Of a stretch of 64,000 nucleotides of DNA, positions 44,646 through 53,853 are shown in pieces. The notes under the pieces were generated by a model. It was not told the DNA's origin. It saw only the letters and a list, made by a program, of their open reading frames with translations, and did not search any database. Position 1 is the first letter of the stretch; each line of letters starts with the position of its first letter. Origin of the DNA: Cordylochernes scorpioides (lineage: Eukaryota; Arthropoda; Arachnida; Pseudoscorpiones; Chernetidae); assembly GCA_030710605.1 (NCBI GenBank), contig CP092865.1, positions 141,319,282-141,383,281 of the forward strand, given 5' to 3'. Position numbers and translations under genes: made by a program.

Positions 44646-44814
44646 TTCACTCTTCATTGTTGGCTTTTATAGAAAATTTTATAGAAAATCATAGTTTTAT
44701 CTAGTGAACATTTTTTCCCGTGTCACATTGCCGTGTCATCCTGAGATAATCTTACTTTTGATAAATAATATTTGAGATAACAAACTCTCTTATATATATA
44801 TATATATATATATA

Positions 44815-45909
44815 CTAGACGAATGGCCCGGGCAACGCCCGGGTTTTACCCGAGTGCGTATATATTTTAAAAATGTTTTAATTCAAATACTATTCGTTAC
44901 AATTATAAATTGGCGCCATGGATGTCACTCTTGTGAAACGTCCCGTTCCAAACTGTGTGTTTTTAAAATGTTTTAATTAAAATACTATTCGTTACAATTA
45001 TAAATTGGCGCCATGGATGTCTCTCTTGTGAAACGTCCCCGCCCCAAACTGTGTGTGTCTTGAAAATATAAAAATAAAAATGTGAATTTTCTTAAAGATT
45101 TCATCATGTCGATTTTTTTTTGCATTTCACCTACTAAATCGATAGAGATAATTACATTTGCAACATGAACTCAGGTATATTGACTAAATAGAAAACTGCA
45201 TAGTAATAAAGATCATTTTTAAAGGCACCATATCGTTTTTTTTTTTCAATAAAATCGAATCAAAAATTAACGATAAATAACGATAATTGCCTTAAAAAGA
45301 AATTGCCTTAAAAAAAGAAACATTCGCGGTGATTTTGTTTTGCATTCGTTTATACAATTATTATATACGAATGACCCGGGCAACGCCCGGGTTTTACCCG
45401 ATTAAATGCTTTTATTCAAATACTATTCGTTACAATTATAAATTGGCGCCGTGGATGTCATTCTTGTATAATATATAAATGAGTTTTGAAAATTGTAAAA
45501 AAAAAAAAAAAAAAATGCATCGGCCGAGAATCGAACCCGGGCCGCCCGCGTGGCAGGCGAGCATTCTACCACTGAACCACCGATGGTTATGAAAAATCCC
45601 ATCCGTGAGCTTCAGACAAACAAACAGACAAACAGAATAAGGCAAATATATAAGTAGATATATATATATATATAGTGATAAGAAAACTTGTTATCATCGT
45701 CACAATGGGGGCGCTGCTTGCGAGTTAAATCTACAAATCTGCAAGTAACTCTAAGGATATTCAAGATATTTATGAAATTATTTTTCAAAAACCTTCCCGG
45801 TGATATACCTAATAATATCCCAAAATTTCACGGTGATTGGATGTATGGTTTTTGAATCTATAGAGTACAAACAAACAAACAAACAGACATTCAATTTTAT
45901 ATATATAGA
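44815..45909 (-). mobile_element. composite Helitron containing another Helitron
   Basis: CTAG 3' end at 44815-44818 and a 5' end TCTATATATATAAAATTGAATG at 45909. A ~100-bp internal duplication lies at 44868-45055 (TTACAATTATAAATTGGCGC twice). A second element with its own GGGCAACGCCCGGG hairpin (45367) and 5' end (45658) is nested and carries a tRNA-Gly. Confidence 0.7.
45516..45586 (-). tRNA. tRNA-Gly (anticodon GCC), Helitron-borne
   Basis: 71 nt folding as a cloverleaf: acceptor CATCGG/CCGATG, D arm GTGGTTCAGTGGTAG, anticodon loop CTGCCAC, T arm CCCGGGTTCGATTCTCGG. The first acceptor pair is mismatched (C opposite C). A T-run follows the gene on the minus strand, a Pol III terminator. 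Likely a captured and slightly decayed gene. Confidence 0.8.
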
Positions 45910-46335
45910 TTAATTAAATCAAATACCTAAACACTAATATAATACAATTTTTGCCATCACACACACTTTTTTCCTGTAGTTTATGTGTTACTTCTGTATT
46001 GCTATTCTATGGCACTTCTAATACGGATTTATTATTGATATACTTTTAGTATGAAGGAAATTGCACCCAAGGGATTTCTCGGGCGAAGCCGGGTCATTCG
46101 CCTAGTCTCTATATATATATAAAAGTCAATGTCTGTCTGTTTCGCGATAAACTCAAAAACTACTGAACCAATTGGTACCAAATTTTGCATGTCGCTTTTT
46201 ATAAACCTGAGGAAAATTTCCGGGTACATTTTGATTAGTATTTTTGGCTATTTCTTTTTTTCATTTGAATAACTTTTTTTTTAGGCGGAGTAATCCGGAA
46301 TGGAATGAATACCCAAATATGGCCATTTTTTATAA

Positions 46336-46406
46336 GCATCGGTAGTTAAGTGGTAGAATGCTCGCCTGCCACGCGGGCGGCTCGGGTTCGATTCCCGGCC
46401 GATGCA
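46336..46406 (+). tRNA. tRNA-Gly (anticodon GCC), Helitron-borne
   Basis: Acceptor GCATCGG/CCGATGC fully paired, anticodon loop CTGCCAC, T arm CTCGGGTTCGATTCCCGG, discriminator A, then T(9+). The D arm has two changes from the usual form (GTAGTTAAGTGGTAG). No intron. Confidence 0.85.
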
Positions 46407-46509
46407 TTTTTTTTTTTACAATTTTTAAAACTCATTTATATTATATATAATATAAATATGTATTATTATATCAACTATATTAATTAAATCAAATACCTAA
46501 ACACTAATA

Positions 46510-46850
46510 CAGTGGACCCTCGGTTTGCGAGCATAATCCGTTCCAGAGCCATGCTCGTACTCCAAAACGCTCGTAGTGCGAAACTAATTTCTTATTTTTA
46601 ATAATTGAAACTCGGGCAATTCTTCTTGCTACGAACAATTGCACAGTTTCCCACATTTTACATATTTCCCGAATCTGATCTGAAGGGAGGGATCCCAGTG
46701 AATTTTCATCCATCACGATTACGGGCAACCATCACGAGTTGCTCGTAATGCGAAATTTCACTCGTAATCCGAGGTAAAATTTTTCAAAAAATTTTGCTCG
46801 TACTGCGAAAAGCTCGTACTCCAAGGTGCTCGTAAACCGAGGGTCCACTG
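46510..46850. mobile_element. pogo/Tigger-like MITE nested in a Helitron
   Basis: 341 bp, inverted ends CAGTGGACCCTCGGTTTGCG and complement, flanked by TA. Several CTCGTA words form internal inverted repeats. A minus-strand frame (MDENSLGSLPSDQIREICKM) could be a transposase tail remnant, not proven. Confidence 0.85.
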
Positions 46851-47013
46851 TATGATGCAATTTTTGCCATCACACACACTTTTTTCCTGTAGTTTATGTG
46901 TTACTTCTGTATTGCTATTCTATGGCACTTCTAATATTTATTATTGATGTACTTTCAGTATGAAGGAAATTGCAATCGGGGGAATTTTCGGGCGAAGCCG
47001 GGTCATACGTCTA

Positions 47014-47014
<1 letters not shown>

Positions 47015-47076
<62 letters not shown>
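47015..47076. repeat. (TA)n microsatellite
   Basis: About 60 bp of pure TA between the Helitron end and a solo LTR. Confidence 0.95.
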
Positions 47077-47080
<4 letters not shown>

Positions 47081-47406
47081 ATAATATATGCTCTTCCAGG
47101 ATTAATAAAACAAACCAACAGCCAAAGAGAGAGAGAACGCAGCTAAGGCCGGTCACTTGATATAGCAGTCACATTCCAAGGGGGCGACCGCAGGGCCTTT
47201 TCTTGGAACCTCAGTTCTATGTTTACTCAGTCGGAGGGGTGGTGGCCACACAAGACGTGCATTTTCCGCGGTGGCAGCCCGCTAGCGCTCCCTCTCTCCC
47301 TCGGTTTGCTGGGTTCCATCTTCCAAACTTGTTGTTTCCTTATTTCTCACTCACCACATTATTATCACTATAGTGCCACATCGAAAGTCGACAGGATCAT
47401 ATCTCA
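47077..47406 (+). repeat. solo LTR in (AT)n
   Basis: 330 bp, TGTCATAATATATGC...ATATCTCA, opposite orientation to 41900-42227; contains ATTAATAAAAC and CT-rich runs. AT repeats on both sides hide the target duplication. Confidence 0.65.
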
Positions 47407-47465
47407 TATATATATATATATATTCAATATAATTCAATATATATATATATATATATTGGGAGGGC

Positions 47466-47524
47466 TTGACTCATCAGTGGTGGACCCTACCAACAGTTTT
47501 GCCGATTCAATCTACCAGACCGCT
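47466..47524 (-). ncRNA. permuted hammerhead-like module, divergent
   Basis: Stem III AGCGGT/ACTGTT holds with two G-U pairs; GTC and CTGATGA intact; GAAA has become CAAAA and stem II is weakened (TTGAC opposite GCCGA). Confidence 0.5.
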
Positions 47525-47788
47525 TCTTAGAGCTCTAATACTGTATTGGATCATTCTGTTTATATATTTTACAATGAAGGATGGAATATCAGAAATGGCA
47601 ATCAAGCAAACTATGAATATAAGCTCTTTTAGGAGATTAGAATTACATATACACACATTCGGGCTTTAATGTTATTTTATATATATAGATGGCGCGTTAT
47701 TTTTTTGAAAGAAGTTTTGTGTATAAGTGATGAATTTATATAGTTGTAATAGAACAGTATGTAAATGTTAAGTATAAGACATTTTTAT

Positions 47789-47859
47789 TATCCCTAGTAT
47801 ACATGGTACAGGTCATGATAATCATGGTGGGTAGTAGTTAGTGACTGCTTCCACTATAA
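47789..47859 (-). mobile_element. truncated SINE family A
   Basis: Copy 2 counterpart of 23629-23699. Confidence 0.6.
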
Positions 47860-48095
47860 GATATAAAAACATCATATCATGAAACATCAGCGCGCCATCT
47901 GTTATGATAATTCGAAACTATTATAGACGCGTATAATTCCTTAAAAAATTGAACAATTTTCTCTCTACTGTCCTTACTGCAATGGAATATTAAAGGGAGG
48001 GTCAGGCCTTAAAAACATTATATACCCAATTTTTAATTTTATTAATAAATCTAACTTTCTACTGTCCTTACTATGATGTAAAATAATGAGAGGGC

Positions 48096-48155
48096 TTGGC
48101 TCATCAGTCGTAGAACCCTCTTAGAGGTTTCGCTAATTTGTACCACCATAACTCT
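48096..48155 (-). ncRNA. permuted hammerhead-like module, stem III covariant
   Basis: Counterpart of 23947-24006. Stem III AGAGTT/ACCTCT and stem II TTGGC/GCTAA keep pairing with changed bases. Confidence 0.65.
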
Positions 48156-48263
48156 TTTTAAAATCTACTATGAATATTAGAAACTATTTTAGACGCGTAA
48201 GATTCTTTTTGAAATCAAACAATTTCTACTGTCCTTACTGCAATAGAAAAATTAATGGGAAGG

Positions 48264-48323
48264 CCTGGCTCATCAGTGGTGAACCCTCCCAGCGGTTTCG
48301 CCAGTTTGATACACCATACCGCT
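48264..48323 (-). ncRNA. permuted hammerhead-like module, best complete copy
   Basis: Minus strand: stem III 5' strand AGCGGT with H17=A; stem I TGGTG (pairs CACCA); loop; stem II CTGGC; GAAA; CCGCT; linker GGGAGGGTT; CACCA; CTGATGA; GCCAG. Stem III 6 bp, stem II 5 bp, stem I 5 bp, no mismatch. The host element spans 48190-48420 with CTACTGTCC at its right-hand (minus-strand 3') side. Confidence 0.75.
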
Positions 48324-48544
48324 GTTATATTGCATTTTTCGATCTTCCTTTTATAGTGATACTGTTGTTAGACTCTTGGAATGGGTATTTTAAATGAACT
48401 ATGGACATAAGCTTCTTGAGGCTTATACATGACTTGTTAATTTATGCCTAAATTATGGCCTTGTCTTTATTGTTTGAGGAATAGCATTGCTCAATCCAAA
48501 TATTTACATGTATTTAGACTGTTCACAGAGTTTATGTCCATATA

Positions 48545-48907
48545 CACTCATGGACAAAACTTAAGGAAGTTGTACCTTTTAGCATGTATATCAGTATTCA
48601 GACAATAACTCTGAAAGATACACTCATGGACAAAACTTAAGGAAGTTGTACCTTTTAGCATGTATATTGGGATTCAGACAATAACTCTGAAAGATACACT
48701 CATGGACAAAACTTAAGGAAGTTGTATCTTTTACCATGTATATTGGGATTCAGATAATAACTCTGATAGCTATTTGATACACAGTGACCTTTATTGAAGA
48801 CGCGAGATAACTAAGTGTGAAGAAAATTGGCTCTGTCTCCTTCAAATATAAATATATATAGACTATCGGCAAAGAGTTTCCACTTCATTAAGTTTTGTCC
48901 ATGAGTG
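48545..48907 (+). mobile_element. Tc1-type MITE with three 76-bp units
   Basis: CACTCATGGACAAAAC start after TA, three 76-bp starts, then a single right end TTTTGTCCATGAGTG before TA. Short-array counterpart of 24514-25660. Confidence 0.85.
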
Positions 48908-48997
48908 TATATAGTTTACTTATGCGAGCTGTAATTACCTAGGAATTATTTGAAAATGTAAAATTGGCTTTTGGTTAAAGAGAGTATTCTGTTTATA

Positions 48998-50401
48998 CAC
49001 TGCGTGACATTGAAAATGGAACACCAAGAAATAGTGGCCAGAAAATTATGCAAATTTCAGGGTAGACGCGCCTAACCGAGTTATGCAAATGATGTAAAAT
49101 GCGCAGCTCTCGTGCGCACATGGAGTAAGATATAAGGGAAGGAACTTGCAGAAAGGACAGTATTCGTGTCGTTATTTCTTCAGGGAAAATCATTGTAGAA
49201 ATTTTGTTCTTGTGTCAAAAGACACGTGTAATAACAGAGAATGCCAGGTCATCGTAAACGGAGGCAGTTCAAGCAGACAGACGCTTTTACGAGGGGCATG
49301 GTGATCGGACTGAAAAGGGCAGGTTGGTCCATACGTCAAATCGCAGCTGATACACACCTTGGTGCGTCCACGGTGCACCGACTGTGGAGAAGATGGTTGG
49401 AACAAGGAAATGTGGCAATTTATAGGAATGTCGGTGCAACCAGAGTGACGTCAGCACGTGTGGATCGGCGTATCCTTCGACAAGCAGTGGCGGCCCCACA
49501 AGCCACTTGTACCGCCATCCTGCAACATGTGCAAGACACCCTAGATCATTCCATCTCGACCAGAACCATTTCCCGTCGATTGGTTGCTAATGGCTTGCAC
49601 TCATGCCGTCCGCTAAGAAGACTGCCATTGACCCCACCGAATAGGCGCCAACGAGTTAGATCGACGTGGATGACGGAATGGCACAGGGTCGTGTTCTCAG
49701 ATGAGTCGCGTTTCTGCTTGTCCAGTGATAGTCGCCGTGTACGCGTGTGGCGTCGACGTAGAGAAAGGTCCAATCCGGCAGCAATTGTGGAACGCCCCAC
49801 CGTGCGACAACGTGGAATCATGGTTTGGGGCGCAATCGCGTATGAATCCAGGTCACCTTCACTTCGTATTCAGGGCACTATGACGGCCCAACGATACGTT
49901 GATGATGTGCTGCGACCGGTGACACTCCCCTACCTCCAGGGGGTACCCAATGCCCTTTATCAGCAGGATAACGCCCGACCGCACACTGCTCGCATTAGCC
50001 AACAAGCTCTGCAAGATGTACAGATGCTTCCCTGGCCACCGTACTCTCCTGATCTCTCACCAATCGAGCACGTCTGGGACATCATTGGACGCCGTTTGCA
50101 TGCCTTGCCACAGCCGCGTTCATAAGACGAACTGTGGCAAATGGTTGAGAGGGAATGGAGAGCCATCCCTCAGGACGCCATCCGTACTCTGATTGACTCT
50201 CTACCTAGACGTGTTGCTGCGTGCATCGCCGTCCGCGGTGGTCCTACTTGCTACTAAGCCGACGCCGTTCTCGCTCTGTATTATGACTATCATTTTGAAA
50301 TAGAGATCACTTATTGTCCGTCCCTGTCTCTCTCTGTCTGCCGAGTTTCATCACTTTCTGGCCACTATTTCTTGGTGTTCTATTTTCAATGTCACGCAGT
50401 G
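48998..50401 (+). mobile_element. Tc1-type transposon, copy-2 specific
   Basis: 1404 bp with inverted ends CACTGCGTGACATTGAAAAT (left) and complement at right, TA on both sides. One transposase gene with a single internal stop. Confidence 0.95.
49241..50257 (+). pseudogene. Tc1-family transposase with one nonsense codon
   Basis: Open from MPGHRKRRQFKQTD to a TAA at 50123-50125, then in the same frame to TAA at 50255-50257 (338 codons). Paired-like HTH (RAGWSIRQIAADTHLGASTVHRLW), an R-rich hook, then D154 in FSDESRFCL, D243 in QQDNARPH and E276 in LSPIEHVWD. Only 32 residues separate D243 and E276, two fewer than classical Tc1; the missing residues fall in the loop before LPWPPYSPDL. The stop removes the last 43 residues (ELWQMVEREW...), beyond the catalytic core. 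Functional state unknown. Confidence 0.9.
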
Positions 50402-50678
50402 TATTTAAAGTGTGTTATCAGCTTTCGAGAAACTGTACTCTCTTCTACAGGAAAATAATAATAAATATGCTGCAAAATGAGTCTATTTACAAAAGCAATT
50501 GGCGTACATACGCCAATATCTTTAAATTTCCTTAGTTTTTGTAAATAGCGTTATTTTGTTGTCATATTTTTTTACTTGCCCGTAGGGATGAGCAAAAATT
50601 TGAAAACTTACAACACTTCAAAAATAAGAAAAGTCAAAAGTCAATTTTTCCTTATTCCGCTCTACAGTGTTGGATATA

Positions 50679-51170
50679 CACTCATGGACAAAACTTAAGG
50701 AAGTTGTACCTTTTAGCATGTATATCGGGATTTAGACAATAACTCTGAAATTTATTTGCTACACAGTGACCTTTATTGAAGACACGAGATAACCAAGGGT
50801 AAACAAAATTGCCTGTCACCTTAAAAAAATAAACAACAGGTGACATCAAAGACTTTCCAATTGCTTAAGTTTTATCTATGAGTACAAGTTTCATAAAATT
50901 TTCTACTGTCCTCTAAGCTTATGTCCATCGATTCATAGGCAGCATATATAGACAACAGGTGACATCAAAGACTTTCCACTTCCTTAAGTTTTATCTATGA
51001 GTGTAAGTTTTAGAAAATTTTCTACTGTCCTCTAAGCTTATGTCCGTCGATTCATAGACAACATATATAGACAACAGGTGACATCAAAGAATTTCCACTT
51101 CTTTAAGTTTTATCTATGAGTGTAAGTTTTTATAAAAATTTCTACTGTCCTCTAAGCTTATGTCCGTCGA
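50679..51170. repeat. Tc1-type MITE followed by three ~118-bp repeats
   Basis: MITE start at 50679 and degraded end near 50883. Then a block with ACAACAGGTGACATCAAAG, CTTAAGTTTTATCTATGAG and TCTACTGTCCTCTAAGC is repeated three times, joining a MITE end to the start of a hammerhead-bearing element. Copy 1 has one such block (25735-25850). Confidence 0.75.
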
Positions 51171-51264
51171 TTCATTAAATACCTAAACCAAGAATTTCTT
51201 CTAAGTCCTAAATTTATAAGCAGAAGAGTACAATGCAGTATTAAATACAAGCATGCAATATCAT

Positions 51265-51322
51265 AGCAGTATGGTTGATGATCTGCAGTAAATTCTGGAA
51301 AGGTTCACCACTGATGAGCCAG
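51265..51322 (+). ncRNA. hammerhead-like module with central deletion
   Basis: Identical in layout to 25935-25992. Confidence 0.5.
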
Positions 51323-51518
51323 GCCTTGTCAACAGTTTTTCATTGCAATAAGAATAGTTCAAGTTAAGATTTCTTCAACCGTTTTCTAAACTAAAAGGAA
51401 GACATCTCCTGATCGTGCTACTAAAATTTGCTGAGGGTTTGCGCCATCCCCGTCGGAGTAATATATAAACTAATCTTTGATTTTTAGTTATTTCAAAATT
51501 GGCCGAATACCCTTTCTT

Positions 51519-51690
51519 GATTAATCAAGAAAAGATAAACAGGTACGCGTTTCGAGAGCTGTTAACCCTCATCAGTGTGGTGCAAGCTGTACCTCAACGA
51601 TCAAATAGCTGGTCTTGGGACATATTGGGCTTGCACCACGCTGATGACGACCAACATCCCGAAACGCGTACGTGGTTAGCTTTTCTTGAT
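51519..51690. repeat. inverted repeat with two opposing type-I hammerhead cores (copy 2)
   Basis: Counterpart of 26186-26352; plus-strand core at 51630-51680, minus-strand core at about 51537-51590, with the same bases at the catalytic positions. Confidence 0.65.
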
Positions 51691-52322
51691 TAATCAACAA
51701 AAAAAAAGGGTTTTTGACTAATTCTGAAATAGCTAAAAATCAACGATTAGTTGATATTTATTCCGAAAGATGGCGCAAATAATTCGAAGCTTTTAGTCAT
51801 ACGATCAGGAGATGCCTTTTTCTTAATTTATCCACCTGATCCTAGTACAAATTCAGTTTGTACTATTTTTTCATGTTTTGTAAACGCGCAACGTTCATTA
51901 TTGGACAATAAAGAACAAGAAACGTTTATAAAAAGTGTTGATGGAATCTTGAATTAATCAAAATACAATCCATATACATGTATATAATTTTGATATTCTC
52001 ATTAAGGACAGTAATAAATCCACCTTTGCTGGTCCCAAGCCCGAGTGAAAAAGAAGGAGGGGGAGCAGTAACAAGCTCACTAAAAAACATGGGCTCAGCT
52101 GGCCCTGCTGATAGTACCCTGTAAGGGCTCCTAATCCAGGGATACAGGATGATCAGTGTTTGTACTCCATGTTAGGAGCGGCTGCACATGGCGTCTGTTC
52201 CTCAAGTCAGAGGCGGCCATTTATTTTGGAGCTAAGTCGGCCTGCCACTGAGTAGTTCTCCCAGTCTTAATGACAAAGGCAGACGCATTCTACTTCACCC
52301 AGAGATCAGAAAGAAGAAAAAG

Positions 52323-52841
52323 AACAGTAATAAATGTTTTTTCCAAAGAAAATTCGCACTAAATGATTTTATTTCTTGAAAATTGATTTTCACTTGCACA
52401 ATATAATTATTTACAAAATCCAATTATTAAACAGATTCAATTATACATTACAAAATCCAATTATACTTGTAGTTTTTTTAATTTACCTTTTTCTACACTT
52501 TATATACGCATATATAAAGGTAAAAATTGGACAATACATCAATAAAAATTACTTTGAAATAAATACAAAATATAATCTCTCTTTGTAATTACACAAAGAA
52601 TTGTTATTTAACAAAAATAAATTCAATTTTGTATAACGAGATCATTAATGGGGGATTTGTAGGCGTTCAAAGTTGATTGTTTCTGCTTCAATTCTTTCAA
52701 ACCCATCAAAAATCTCTTTGAAGTCAAAGCTAATATTTTTAGCCGAAATTATTTTTATAACAAGCTGAGATTTTATTAAATTAATTTTGCTATATATAAA
52801 AATAGAGTTTCTATTCATGATAAAATTGTGAAAAAAGTTTT
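52323..52841. other. no recognisable feature
   Basis: AT-rich DNA right of the duplicated unit. A 70-aa frame at 52376-52588 looks random. Confidence 0.45.
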
Positions 52842-53171
52842 TAAAATTACAAAATATTTTCTCACAATGAGTTTATTTTTATTACAAAACGCTAGCTTTC
52901 AAGCGATAATCGCTCTTCAACGGGCTTAATAAAACATCGACTATATCTTAAAAGAAATATTTACAAAACATACGCGCGCAGCGTGGATATTTACAACTGA
53001 AAAATTTTATTGAAAAAAAGTTGTAAATATCCACGCTGCGCGCGTATGTTTTGTAAATATTTCTTGTAAGATATAGTCGATGTTTTATTAAACCCGTTGA
53101 AGAGCGATTATCGCTTGAAAGCTAGCGTTTTGTAATAAAAAGAAACTCATTGTGAGGAAATATTTTGTAAT
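52842..53171. repeat. 330-bp foldback with Penelope-terminus hairpins
   Basis: Two arms of ~150 bp (TTACAAAATATTTTCTCAC... and complement) with a ~20-bp loop at 53000-53018. The outer part of each arm has GAAGAGCGATTATCGCTTGAAAGC, a hairpin followed by GAAAGC as in the Penelope-like 3' end at 8230. Confidence 0.75.
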
Positions 53172-53395
53172 TTAAAAAAAATAGAGTGCATATGTACAAG
53201 GATCACTCTAAAAGGTTTTGCGATCAATATTAAATAATTTAAATATTAAAAAAAAAAAAATCATACCATTAAAATCTCCATGCAAGTTTTTACCCAACAT
53301 GAACATTTTCATAAAATTGTAGCAACAATGACTCATAGAGGGCACGACTTTGTTTACAGCGGCAGCGGTGTTTTCTAAACATTGTATCAGACACA

Positions 53396-53850
53396 ATGGA
53401 GTTGACTAGAGAAAGTTTACGACATTATCTTTTATGATTATAAAAGTAATTTAACTTCTAAAGAATCCCATGAAATATTGATGAAAGCTTTAGGAGATAA
53501 AGATCCTTCTATTATATATTTTTTTATTTGGTTGAATGAATTTAAATTTGGAAAAGCCAACCTTGAAGATGAACCTCGTTCAGGTCGACCACCAACAGCA
53601 GTGACCCAAGAAAAAATTGAGCTGGTAAGATTTTTAATTAGATCGAAGAATTACGTATCAGCAGTTAGAGAAAGGGGTGGGTATTGAATCGGTAGCAATC
53701 AACACCATCTTTAATGATCATTTAAAATACAGAAAACTTGTTAGTAGATAGGTACCTCACAGTTTGACTGAAGACCAAAAGCTTGGTCGCATAAAATGAT
53801 GTATTTCATGTTGAAAAAAATTATGAAGGAAAATCGAAGGCTGTTTTAAA
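53396..53850 (+). pseudogene. mariner transposase, N-terminal part
   Basis: ATG at 53396; a frameshift near 53436 leads into an open 69-aa stretch (53478-53687) holding the second HTH and linker: FKFGKANLEDEPRSGRPP. It then decays into stops (RERGGY*). Related to SETMAR-type mariner transposases. Inactive. Confidence 0.8.
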
Positions 53851-53853
53851 TAT

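Larger units (their letters stand above)
42714..44790 (-). mobile_element. Helitron with internal minisatellite
   Basis: Minus-strand 3' end: GC-rich hairpin GCCCGGGCGAAGCCGGGC followed by CTAG at 42714-42717. The inside is mostly a ~32-bp tandem repeat and is interrupted by a second Helitron (43823-44645). The 5' TC end is uncertain (about 44790). No Rep/helicase gene, so non-autonomous. Confidence 0.65.
46106..47014 (+). mobile_element. Helitron with tRNA-Gly and a nested MITE
   Basis: Starts TCTATATATATATAAAAG right after another Helitron 3' end (CTAG at 46102-46105) and ends GGGCGAAGCCGGG...CTAG at 47011-47014. The 3' part equals the fragment 45910-46105, a tandem neighbour. Contains the tRNA at 46336 and the MITE at 46510. 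Confidence 0.8.
27092..52322 (+). repeat. duplicated unit, copy 2 (right haplotype contig?)
   Basis: Counterpart of 4918-26991, colinear and very similar. Copy-2-only insertions are 36841-41889, 41900-42227, 42714-47406 and the block 48785-50750 with a Tc1. Sites of the copy-1-only insertions are empty here. Confidence 0.9.

Noticed and set aside
41900-47406. One LTR retrotransposon bounded by the repeats at 41900 and 47077
   Set aside because: The two repeats are in opposite orientation, so they cannot be the LTRs of a single element.
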